A DNA stretch of 11,104 nt from Alphaproteobacteria bacterium (GCA_017450545.1 JAFSTL010000070.1:1-11104); one strand, 5' to 3'; positions 1-6,646 are shown, counted from the stretch's first letter. The notes: generated by a model not told the origin, from the letters alone. Numbers and translations: made by a program.

Positions 1-1097
1 CGGAAACGCCAGCGAGTGTTCCGGCAACAGAACAAAAGCAAGGTGATGCACAACCTCCGGCGGCACAGGTAGCAACAGAAACACCTGCAAATGTTCCGGC
101 AACTGAGCAGAAGCAGGATGTAGCTCAAGCTACGACGGCACAAGCAGTGGCGGAAACGCCAGCGAGTGTTCCGGCGATGGAGCAGAAGCAGGATATAGCT
201 CAAGCTACGACGGCACAGGCAGTGGCGGAAACGCCAGCGAGTGTTCCGGCGACTGAACAGAAACAAGATGTAGCTCAAGCTACGACGGCGCAAGCAGTGG
301 CGGAAACGCCTACGAGTGTTCCGGCGATGGAGCAAAAGCAGGATGTTGCTCAAGCTTCGACGGCACAGGTAGCGACGGAAACGCCAGCGAGTGTTCCGGC
401 AACAGAACAAAAGCAAGGTGATGCACAACCTCCGGCGGCACAGGTAGCAACAGAAACACCTGCAAATGTTCCGGCAACTGAGCAGAAGCAGGATGTAGCT
501 CAAGCTACGACGGCGCAAGCAGTGGCGGAAATGCCAGCGAGTGTCCCGGTAACGGAGCAGAAACAAGACGTAGCTCAGGCTACGACGGCGCAAGCAGTGG
601 CGGAAACGCCTACGAGTGTTCCGGCAACGGAGCAGAAACAAGACGTAGCGCAGTCATCAGCTCCTGAAGCGGAAAGTAGCGCGAATAAACCAGCTGAAGA
701 GCCGGGGACTCAACAGGGACAGCCTGATGCAACTAAAAATGCAGGGGTAGCTCAGGAAAGTAGTAAGCCGGATGTAGCAACACCTGCCGAAACCAATGAA
801 ACCAAGGCTGACACTGATAAAAAAGAGGCTGTAGCTGATGCGAATGACAGCAACAAGCAGGAAGCGCCTCAGGAAGCGGCAAAATCAGAGGAGAACAAAG
901 AGGCAAGCAAAGATGGGGACAAGGCAGCTCAAGGCGAGGTCAGTGCGAGCACGAATCTGACACAAAGCAACGCGACCGAACCAACGAGTACGACAGGCAA
1001 TCAAGAGACTTTGGAATCTCTTTCAGAGCAGTTGATATCGACCGCAAAAGTAATTGAGACAATAAAGCTAGGAATAGGGCAACAACAAAAGGCGTAA
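1..1097 (+). CDS. Low-complexity tandem-repeat protein, 3' part (5' end outside window)
   Basis: The frame is open from the left edge (first full codon at 3) to the TAA at 1095-1097, so the gene begins upstream. The GTG at 147 is only a valine inside a repeat, not a start. The visible part has two zones. Codons at 3-653 encode almost nine copies of a 25-residue unit rich in Ala, Thr, Pro, Glu and Gln, with a conserved TEQKQDVAQ core. From 654 the protein becomes a non-repetitive, highly charged and polar tail rich in E, K, A, N, Q and S, which looks intrinsically disordered. Only the last ~28 residues (LESLSEQLI to the end) look able to form an amphipathic helix. There is no cysteine, no membrane segment and no recognisable domain. 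Base composition is clearly more GC-rich than the neighbours (one unit is about 57% GC by hand count), which may reflect codon bias of the repeat or foreign origin. Function is unknown; a surface, secreted or scaffold role is a guess. Confidence 0.85.
   Translation, partial: ETPASVPATEQKQGDAQPPAAQVATETPANVPATEQKQDVAQATTAQAVAETPASVPAMEQKQDIAQATTAQAVAETPASVPATEQKQDVAQATTAQAVAETPTSVPAMEQKQDVAQASTAQVATETPASVPATEQKQGDAQPPAAQVATETPANVPATEQKQDVAQATTAQAVAEMPASVPVTEQKQDVAQATTAQAVAETPTSVPATEQKQDVAQSSAPEAESSANKPAEEPGTQQGQPDATKNAGVAQESSKPDVATPAETNETKADTDKKEAVADANDSNKQEAPQEAAKSEENKEASKDGDKAAQGEVSASTNLTQSNATEPTSTTGNQETLESLSEQLISTAKVIETIKLGIGQQQKA
3..653 (+). repeat. 75-bp in-frame tandem repeat, ~8.7 copies, with 375-bp higher-order period
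   Basis: Units start at 3, 78, 153, 228, 303, 378, 453, 528 and 603; the last is cut after 17 residues. Each encodes 25 residues beginning E-T/M-P-A/T-S/N-VP. Units 1 and 6 share a variant (QGDAQPPAAQVAT) and units 2 and 7 share another (ETPANVP). Bases 1-139 are identical to 376-514, with single mismatches at 140/515 and 157/532. A block of five units (375 bp) was therefore copied as one piece, on top of the older 75-bp amplification. The array continues beyond the left edge. No indel breaks the frame. Confidence 0.95.
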
Positions 1098-1113
1098 AGT
1101 CAAAGAAGAACGT

Positions 1114-1145
1114 AGGAGTCGCAAACGTGACTCCTGTTTAAATTA
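1114..1145 (+). terminator. Putative intrinsic terminator of the repeat-protein gene
   Basis: AGGAGTC (1114-1120) pairs with GACTCCT (1129-1135), a 7-bp stem that can be extended inward by a G-T and a C-G pair to leave a four-base loop. GTTTAAATT follows. The T tract is short, so termination may be inefficient. It lies 17 bases after the stop codon at 1097. Confidence 0.6.
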
Positions 1146-1173
1146 TCAGAAAAAATACAAGTAAATAAGCAAA

Positions 1174-1203
1174 ATCATCGCCGATGATATTTGATAAAAT
1201 CAA
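1174..1203. repeat. Two small adjacent inverted repeats in the intergenic region
   Basis: ATCATC (1174-1179) and GATGAT (1183-1188) form a 6-bp stem with a GCC loop. TTGAT (1191-1195) and ATCAA (1199-1203) form a 5-bp stem followed by TTTTC. They lie between the terminator at 1114 and the possible promoter near 1250. They could be a backup terminator or operator half-sites, or chance in AT-rich DNA. Confidence 0.35.
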
Positions 1204-1249
1204 TTTTCATCCACATAAAAAGTGTTAACATATTTTTACAAAAAAGTTC

Positions 1250-1278
1250 TTGCACGCTGTCACTGAATGATGTACACT
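1250..1278 (+). promoter_or_regulatory. Possible sigma-70-type promoter for the secreted peptidase gene
   Basis: TTGCAC (1250-1255) and TACACT (1273-1278) are separated by 17 bp and lie 37 bp upstream of the GTG start at 1315. The -10 matches consensus at 4 of 6 positions and the -35 at only 3 of 6. The call rests on spacing and position as much as on sequence. Confidence 0.35.
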
Positions 1279-1304
1279 GAAATTGTGAGATAGCTTGTTA
1301 AGTT

Positions 1305-1310
1305 GGGGAG
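1305..1310 (+). promoter_or_regulatory. Shine-Dalgarno that selects the GTG start at 1315
   Basis: GGGGAG (1305-1310) ends four bases before GTG 1315. The in-frame TTG at 1303 overlaps this motif and has no Shine-Dalgarno of its own. The choice is confirmed by the protein, which then begins M-K-K followed by a hydrophobic signal sequence. Confidence 0.75.
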
Positions 1311-1314
1311 ACTT

Positions 1315-2865
1315 GTGAAGAAGTTTGGTTTATTGTCCGCTGGATTGGTCGCGGCGCCTTGTGTTATCAGCTCTGATGTGATTGCGATGGAGGTTGATAT
1401 CGACAACATATTTGAAAAAGAGAATATGACCGATTATTTCAAATCACATATTGAACATTACAATTGGTTATCACCTGTATACAAAGAACTATTTTTAAAT
1501 CTGCCATCTAGTTCTGAGTTCATCACGAAGTGGAATGGACACAAAGAAAAGTTAATAGCAGAAAACTCTCTGAGTGATAATGAAATTGCCACGATTCAAA
1601 ATAAAGCTAAAAATATTTTCAAAAAATATTTGGGACAAAATGCGCTGTTTTATAGAATCGTTTGCAACGTTATAGATACTGGACGTTATTATGAAGGCGT
1701 TAATTTTTATGACCTAGCTAACTCGGAGTTGTTCATGGACTTGGATTATATATATAATATACGCGAAATTCAATATAAAGCCTATGGAAACCATAGCAAT
1801 AAAATGAAAATGATAAAGACCGCTAAAAATCAATTGCACGATATATTGCTGAGATATGCAACAAAATTGACATACCGAAAAGAAAAAGCAGACGACTTAA
1901 ATCTGGTGGATAAACCGAAAGAATATGAACGGCAAATATTTGAGAAATACAAGGATGCACTATGCAATTTCGCAACAAAATATATTTCTGTTAATTTTTT
2001 TGATACGGTTGTTCTGACCAAAATGCAAAAAAATTATTCGTACGACTTGTACCGCGAGATATTGAACGAAGTAAAAGAAAAGTGTTGCACTTTGCATAAA
2101 AAACACAAGGATAAAATAGACGAGGTTTGGTGTGAATGTGAGAAAAATTTCTGCCTAACGCATAAAATTGTGGTCAAATATCGTGGCTCGGAAAATCTGC
2201 TTTCCACTATGATGCACGAAACTGGACACGCTGTTGCTGATGCTAAACCGCTTATTGATAATGACGACAAAGCTAGAGTAGAAAACATAGAGGCTATTGC
2301 AACGTATTTCGAGTTGTTGACTCTAAAAGAGCAAGAATTCAAAGACTATAAATTTACAAAATTGGAAAGGATTTACCCGCTATATGTAGATTTAGCTTCA
2401 ATTATCAGTCTTGGTGTGTTGGAAGAAGAAGGGGCGGATATTTCGACATTTATAACGCTTCCAGATATGAAGAAGAGCGAACGAATAAAGTTGGTCTCAC
2501 AAAATAAAGAATTGTGCGAGCGAGCAGTTGAGGTGTATAAAACATTATATGAAAAGATAGATCCAGAAATTGCATTTCACAAATTTAAATTATCAGATGA
2601 AGAAAAGGATATGAGCAAAGAGGAATATCTAGCGAATAAATTGATGGAAATATACGATCAATTTGATTTAGATACATCCTTAAAAAATATCGAATTTAGT
2701 TTTAGCGCACATACAAAAGCACTGTTTCATGCATTGAAAATAGATGGAGAGGCGACGCTACAAAAATGGGACATTGGCAAAATTTTAGATAAACTTTCAA
2801 AAGAGCAAATGACGATTCCGACTCTCGAGGAATTCAAACAGGCTCTCGACTGGGCTTTTCAGTGA
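1315..2865 (+). CDS. Secreted HExxH zinc metallopeptidase, tentatively M3-like (gluzincin)
   Basis: 516 aa from GTG 1315. Residues 1-24 are a Sec signal peptide: KK n-region, a hydrophobic stretch to about residue 19, and a V-I-A cleavage site before Met25. The mature protein should be periplasmic or outside the cell. The zinc site is H301-E302-T-G-H305. A candidate third ligand is E326, in E-N-I-E-A-I-A-T-Y-F-E-L-L, with a second Glu (E333) seven residues on. M3 oligopeptidases (PepF type) have the same layout: HExGH, then about 25-29 residues later E-V-A-S-x-x-N-E-x-L. That is why I call it M3-like, although the rest is too divergent to confirm by eye and 516 aa is shorter than typical 600-700-aa M3 enzymes. 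The sequence looks almost wholly helical, Lys-rich and AT-rich. It is transcribed alone and converges on the M48 protease gene. A secreted enzyme acting on host or envelope peptides is inference. Metallopeptidase call is fairly sure; M3 assignment about even odds. Confidence 0.75.
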   Translation: MKKFGLLSAGLVAAPCVISSDVIAMEVDIDNIFEKENMTDYFKSHIEHYNWLSPVYKELFLNLPSSSEFITKWNGHKEKLIAENSLSDNEIATIQNKAKNIFKKYLGQNALFYRIVCNVIDTGRYYEGVNFYDLANSELFMDLDYIYNIREIQYKAYGNHSNKMKMIKTAKNQLHDILLRYATKLTYRKEKADDLNLVDKPKEYERQIFEKYKDALCNFATKYISVNFFDTVVLTKMQKNYSYDLYREILNEVKEKCCTLHKKHKDKIDEVWCECEKNFCLTHKIVVKYRGSENLLSTMMHETGHAVADAKPLIDNDDKARVENIEAIATYFELLTLKEQEFKDYKFTKLERIYPLYVDLASIISLGVLEEEGADISTFITLPDMKKSERIKLVSQNKELCERAVEVYKTLYEKIDPEIAFHKFKLSDEEKDMSKEEYLANKLMEIYDQFDLDTSLKNIEFSFSAHTKALFHALKIDGEATLQKWDIGKILDKLSKEQMTIPTLEEFKQALDWAFQ

Positions 2866-2880
2866 AATCGCAAAAAGGAT

Positions 2881-2912
2881 ACGCTGTGCGCGAGTGAACT
2901 ATTTCACAGCGT
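2881..2912. terminator. Bidirectional terminator between convergent genes
   Basis: ACGCTGTG (2881-2888) pairs perfectly with CACAGCGT (2905-2912). On the + strand it is followed by GCCTTGTTTTT (2913-2923). On the - strand it is followed by ATCCTTTTTG (complement of 2871-2880). Both convergent genes thus get a stem plus T tract from one hairpin. The stop codon of the minus-strand M48 gene (2899-2901) lies in the loop. An alternative inner pairing GTGAA/TTCAC (2894-2898/2903-2907) competes with the main stem. Confidence 0.75.
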
Positions 2913-4248
2913 GCCTTGTTTTTCCGCTTTCCTTTTCTGCATCCGCAATGGCGCCCAACAGGTCATTCGCCTTGCGACGCAACGAGGCGTCTGAGCTTGC
3001 TCTGGTTTTTTTTGCATGTATTTTTGCCAATTTCAAATCGTTCATCAGAAATGCTTTTTGTGCAACACAATAACTTCCTCTATGCGATTGATTATCGAGG
3101 GTATAAAGTTTTCCTAATTCATGCAGTGCGCTTATATCATCTTCTTTGGGCATAAGTATTTTATTCAATCGCTTTATTGCATCTTTAACATAATTCCGCA
3201 GATTGCCAGCGCTCACTGCCTCCGCATAAATGATGACCAAGTCGCGGTGGTTTTTCATATTTCGTATATTCTGTAGCGCCTGTCGGGCACACTCCGCTGC
3301 CTCTTTGCATCGCTTCAAATTTATGAGTGACATACATTTTATTTCATAATTATACGCGTTCTGTTCAATATCATGCGTGGGCAATTCATCTATTCGTGCT
3401 ACCGCCTTGCTATACCGTCCCAACCTATATAAGGCAACCGCGCGAGCATACTTTTCGTTATCATCTTTCTGCTGGTTATATAAATCTTTTAAAAATTCGT
3501 GCTGTATTACTAAAGCAGTTAATTTATTTTTTATAATCTTGAATTTTCGATCATATTTTTTTAGCAAATCTCTCACCGCATTCGTCATCGGCTTATTTTG
3601 TAATTCAGAATAATATTGCTTATACTTCGCAACACGTTTTGATGAAAGCGGATGTGTTGAAAGATATTCATTATATATAAATGTATGCAAGCCCAATTTT
3701 TTATGCAAAGCTATACATCCGTCGAATATATTCCACCCTAGTTTTTTCAATGCTTCTGCAGCCTTTGTGTCCGCAATATTTTCGCTCTGTCGCATCTTAG
3801 CGAGCGCCATGCCTTGGCTTATCGAACTTCCGCTTAAAATGCCAGCAAGGAGCGCACCGCCATCGCCACTCACAACCGTTATCGCTAATCCTATTAAAGT
3901 CGGAACAAGTCCAGCTTTCATAAAGTCATTTACTTGCGATATATACACTTGTATATGATGCCCTGCTATATGTCCAACTTCATGCGCCAGAATCGTGATC
4001 AGTTCTTTGTAGTTCTCACTCTGCATGATTGCACCGGCATTCACGATGATATCACCGCTTTGTATCGCTGCAGCGTTAAGCGTCTGATCACTTGTTATAT
4101 AAACTCGTATATCTCGTTTATACCCCAATGCACTTTTTATATTATTTACAATTTCTGTCAAAAAGACCTCGGTCTCGTCATCTGCAACGATATAATCGCT
4201 TGCATAAACAGAACAGCTCAACAAAAACAGTAATAGTTTTTTGAACAT
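2899..4248 (-). CDS. M48 metalloprotease with TPR-like C-terminus, BepA/YfgC-like
   Basis: 449 aa from ATG 4248. Residues 1-16 form a short signal peptide (F-K-K, Leu-rich core, V-Y-A cleavage). L-L-S-C at 9-12 looks faintly like a lipobox but is very close to the N-terminus. The M48 catalytic site is H89-E90-V-G-H93, and the third ligand is E156 in the R-Q-S-E-N-I-A-D motif, with D160 conserved. The Gly/Ala/Leu-rich stretch at about 112-150 between them corresponds to the active-site-covering region of this family rather than a transmembrane helix. From about residue 265 the protein is helical with TPR-like repeats (A-x-x-L-Y-R-L-G-R-Y, A-A-E-C-A-R-Q-A-L, H-E-L-G-K-L-Y). E. coli BepA (487 aa) is a periplasmic protease/chaperone that clears stalled LptD and BAM substrates; a similar outer-membrane quality-control role is expected. 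It lies 109 bp downstream of rne on the same strand but seems separated from it by a terminator. Confidence 0.9.
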   Translation of the reverse strand: MFKKLLLFLLSCSVYASDYIVADDETEVFLTEIVNNIKSALGYKRDIRVYITSDQTLNAAAIQSGDIIVNAGAIMQSENYKELITILAHEVGHIAGHHIQVYISQVNDFMKAGLVPTLIGLAITVVSGDGGALLAGILSGSSISQGMALAKMRQSENIADTKAAEALKKLGWNIFDGCIALHKKLGLHTFIYNEYLSTHPLSSKRVAKYKQYYSELQNKPMTNAVRDLLKKYDRKFKIIKNKLTALVIQHEFLKDLYNQQKDDNEKYARAVALYRLGRYSKAVARIDELPTHDIEQNAYNYEIKCMSLINLKRCKEAAECARQALQNIRNMKNHRDLVIIYAEAVSAGNLRNYVKDAIKRLNKILMPKEDDISALHELGKLYTLDNQSHRGSYCVAQKAFLMNDLKLAKIHAKKTRASSDASLRRKANDLLGAIADAEKESGKTRHAVK

Positions 4249-4253
4249 CAAAA

Positions 4254-4258
4254 TCCTC
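4254..4258 (-). promoter_or_regulatory. Shine-Dalgarno that decides the M48 protease start
   Basis: GAGGA (minus strand, complement of 4254-4258) lies five bases before ATG 4248. The upstream in-frame TTG at 4251 would be only two bases from it, so the ATG is preferred. Confidence 0.75.
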
Positions 4259-4270
4259 GCCTTATTTTAA

Positions 4271-4279
4271 ATGCTAGCA
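4271..4279 (-). promoter_or_regulatory. Possible extended -10 promoter for the M48 gene
   Basis: On the minus strand TGCTAGCAT gives a TGn extension followed by TAGCAT (4 of 6 to consensus), 22 bp before the ATG at 4248. No convincing -35 is seen 17-18 bp upstream. The site lies inside the perfect 10-bp palindrome ATGCTAGCAT (4271-4280), so it could equally be an operator or chance. Confidence 0.3.
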
Positions 4280-4294
4280 TACCGCCTATAAATA

Positions 4295-4324
4295 TCTCAG
4301 TGACACCATACGGGTGCACTGAGA
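4295..4324 (-). terminator. Terminator hairpin downstream of rne
   Basis: TCTCAGTG (4295-4302) pairs with CACTGAGA (4317-4324), and after one bulged A (4303) CACC (4304-4307) pairs with GGTG (4313-4316). This gives a 12-bp stem with a five-base loop. On the minus strand it lies 33 bases past the rne stop and is followed by TATTTATAGG, a modest T-rich tail. It probably ends rne transcription ahead of the M48 gene. Confidence 0.6.
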
Positions 4325-4343
4325 CATAATATAGCGATAGTTG

Positions 4344-4366
4344 TTCGAATGTAGGTGTCATTCGAA
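4344..4366. repeat. Inverted repeat spanning the rne stop codon
   Basis: TTCGAATG (4344-4351) and CATTCGAA (4359-4366) form a perfect 8-bp stem with a seven-base loop. The rne stop codon (TGA, complement of 4358-4360) sits at the loop/stem edge. It could stabilise the 3' end of rne mRNA or assist the terminator just beyond. Confidence 0.5.
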
Positions 4367-6613
4367 TATCTTTCTCAGCCAATTCTTCTTCGTGTTTGTG
4401 TTAGCTGGCACAGCATCTGCTTTAGCAACATCTTCTGAAGAAGTGGCATTTTCAACTTTAGCTTCATTGTTATCTCCAGGTTGTTTTATTTGTGGAGTCT
4501 TTTTCTTTACTGGCTTTTTGTGAACATTTACTGATGAACGTTTTGATGGAGCAAAAATCTGCCCATCCGAAGAAAATGCATTTGATGAGAAAAGCGCTTG
4601 AGCAATAATATCGGATGGATTTCTTTCCAAAAAAGATTGCCTAGGCTTCAGGACATTTGTAACTGGCGTTTCCGCGAAGGCAAGTCTTGGCGCTTCTATT
4701 CCCGCTCGTGCTCGTCCCGGAATGGCAATACCAGCAAGCTCTTTCTTAGGAGCATCGAGACCAGGTATTGCAATATCGGGCAACACTCTCGGGAGTTCTT
4801 TCTCGGAAGTGATATTTGGCTTTTCGGTGCTGACTTCGGGAATCTGCGGCGCAACTGCAACGCTTGGCTGCGTAACTTCGATATTCGGCACCGCAACATC
4901 CGCGGGCCCTTCGGTGTTTGTTTCTTCGTCCTTCGTGATATTCTCAGGTTCTGTCGTCTTTTTGGTGCCTGTTCCCGGCAACTTTATATCCGAAGAAGGC
5001 TGCTTTACTTTTGTCTTTACGTTAATATTTCGTGCTTTCTTTTTCTCAATTAACTCATCGTTACTATATTCTATCACTCGAATTTTATTTTCCTGGGCAG
5101 ACATAGTTTTATTTCTCACGATTTCGATCGAAGTTCCGTGTCTTTTTTCCATTTCAATAAGCAAATTACGTTTTCTGTTCAGAATAAACAAATCGATGCC
5201 CGGAGCGACTTCAACAACAACAGAACGTGCTATTTTCTTTACCAAAAAATTTTCAATATTGCGCATTACTGACAAAGCAACTGTTTCATTTGAAAGAATA
5301 CGTCCAGAACCAGAACAATGATTACACTTGACGAACACAGTATCCGTCAAGTTTGAACGTAATCTTTGTCGCGAAAGCTCCATCAAGCCAAATTGAGATA
5401 TTTTGCCACATTGAGTGTTGGACAAATCTCGTTTCAAGGCAATGTGCATAGCCTTCTCGACTCTTTCTTGAGATTTGCTATCTTCCATATCTATGAAATC
5501 GATAACGATTAGTCCCCCTATGTCACGCAAACGTATCTGTCTGCAAATCTCCCGAGCTGCTTCTAAATTTGTCTTAAGTGCGGTCACTTCTATGTCGCGT
5601 CCATTTTTCGATTTTGCTGAATTAACATCAATCGCCGTAAGCGCCTCTGTCGTATTTATTATTATAGTTCCACCTGACGGCAAAGAAATTGTTGATTCAA
5701 GTATTTTGCTTATTTTATCTTCGACATCATATTTATTGAACAAAGGTGCTTTTGAATCATCATATTTCTCTATCTTCTTGACCTGCGAGGGAGTATACGT
5801 CTTCATAAATGCTCTGGCTTCCTCGAAAGCCTCATCGCCTTGAATTACGACGCCATCCATGGTGCGTTGATACAAGTCGCGGATACTGCGTTGTATGATG
5901 TTTCCTTCTTCATGAATCAATTTGGGAGGCACTGAATCTGTCACTTTACTCTTTATCTCTTCCCACAGCCTGCAAAGATAATCCATATCTCGCTTAATTT
6001 CCTGCTTTGTTCTTTTGGCTCCCGTTGAACGGATGACACAACTCATCCCCTCTGGAATATTTAATTCTCCAAGAATTTCTTTGAGCCTTTCCTTTTCTTC
6101 TGGCGCAATACGTTTGGAAACCATATTTTTTCTTCCAGACGGAGGGTTTGGGGTCAAAACACAATACTTGCCCAACAAGTTTATAAAGGTCGTGAAAAAA
6201 GCACACTTATTTCCACGAATTTCTTTCTCTGCTTGAACTAAAATAACCTGTTTTGTCGTGATAACTTCCTGTATTTTAGGCTGTCGTTTAAAATGTCGCG
6301 TTTGGTCATTATTCTCTTCTTCGGTTTCGCTTTCTGTGTTCTCCAGCTCCAGTGACTTTAAAACATTTTGATTGAAATAATCGTAATGAATTTCCGTTAA
6401 AGGCAAAAAACCATTCTTTTCCGCTCCATAATCTATAAAAGCTGCTTGAAGAGACGGTTCTATTCTGATAATCTTAGCAAGATATATGTTGCCTTTTATA
6501 GGTCTTTTCTTTGAATATTCGGCTTCAAAATTCTCAAGTCTCCCGTCCTCCCCGATAACTGCAATACGCGTCTCATCTGTGTAGTGCGCATCTATTAACA
6601 ATTTTCCTGCCAT
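4358..6613 (-). CDS. rne: Ribonuclease E/G, degradosome endoribonuclease
   Basis: 751 aa from ATG 6613. This is the single-strand-specific, 5'-monophosphate-stimulated endonuclease that starts mRNA decay and matures rRNA and tRNA. The S1 domain begins at about residue 39 and carries an acidic insert at about 84-112, as in alphaproteobacterial enzymes. The 5'-sensor Arg is R195 (E. coli R169), but the next residue is Ser196 where E. coli has Thr170. The catalytic magnesium ligands are D329 (I-D-V-N-S) and D372 (V-I-D-F-I-D-M), 43 residues apart exactly as D303/D346 in E. coli. The Zn-link C-N-H-C at C430/C433 should tie two protomers of the tetramer. After about residue 545 the protein is a disordered Pro/Val/Ala-rich tail with repeated I-A-I-P-G phrases, ending K-K-N-W-L-R-K-I-F-E. 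Such tails scaffold degradosome partners. At 751 aa it is shorter than E. coli RNase E (1061) but much longer than RNase G (489). Confidence 0.95.
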   Translation of the reverse strand: MAGKLLIDAHYTDETRIAVIGEDGRLENFEAEYSKKRPIKGNIYLAKIIRIEPSLQAAFIDYGAEKNGFLPLTEIHYDYFNQNVLKSLELENTESETEEENNDQTRHFKRQPKIQEVITTKQVILVQAEKEIRGNKCAFFTTFINLLGKYCVLTPNPPSGRKNMVSKRIAPEEKERLKEILGELNIPEGMSCVIRSTGAKRTKQEIKRDMDYLCRLWEEIKSKVTDSVPPKLIHEEGNIIQRSIRDLYQRTMDGVVIQGDEAFEEARAFMKTYTPSQVKKIEKYDDSKAPLFNKYDVEDKISKILESTISLPSGGTIIINTTEALTAIDVNSAKSKNGRDIEVTALKTNLEAAREICRQIRLRDIGGLIVIDFIDMEDSKSQERVEKAMHIALKRDLSNTQCGKISQFGLMELSRQRLRSNLTDTVFVKCNHCSGSGRILSNETVALSVMRNIENFLVKKIARSVVVEVAPGIDLFILNRKRNLLIEMEKRHGTSIEIVRNKTMSAQENKIRVIEYSNDELIEKKKARNINVKTKVKQPSSDIKLPGTGTKKTTEPENITKDEETNTEGPADVAVPNIEVTQPSVAVAPQIPEVSTEKPNITSEKELPRVLPDIAIPGLDAPKKELAGIAIPGRARAGIEAPRLAFAETPVTNVLKPRQSFLERNPSDIIAQALFSSNAFSSDGQIFAPSKRSSVNVHKKPVKKKTPQIKQPGDNNEAKVENATSSEDVAKADAVPANTNTKKNWLRKIFE

Positions 6614-6621
6614 GATAGCAA

Positions 6622-6626
6622 TCCTC
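6622..6626 (-). promoter_or_regulatory. Shine-Dalgarno that decides the rne start
   Basis: GAGGA (minus strand, complement of 6622-6626) lies eight bases before ATG 6613. The longer frame starts at a TTG (6628) that overlaps this motif, so the M-A-G-K-L-L start is correct. It also matches the usual RNase E N-terminus. Confidence 0.8.
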
Positions 6627-6646
6627 AAAATTACAAAATTTCAATG

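Noticed and set aside
1..653. CRISPR-like array
   Set aside because: The units are contiguous 75-bp coding repeats in one open frame with no spacers.
2034..2342. 102-codon minus-strand frame inside the M3-like peptidase gene
   Set aside because: It is antisense to the HExxH region, with no initiation signal or recognisable motif.
3811..3910. Transmembrane segment in the M48 protease
   Set aside because: The Gly/Ala/Leu-rich stretch lies between the HEVGH and ENIAD ligands, where this family has active-site-covering helices in soluble periplasmic proteins.
4212..4215. Lipobox reading of the M48 signal peptide (L-L-S-C)
   Set aside because: The Cys is only residue 12, very early for a lipoprotein signal, and a good V-Y-A type I site follows at once. 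It cannot be excluded.
4722..5321. 199-codon open frame on the + strand
   Set aside because: It lies wholly antisense to rne, over the Pro/Val-rich tail and downstream domain. Its translation has no domain and no Shine-Dalgarno. It is a shadow of rne.
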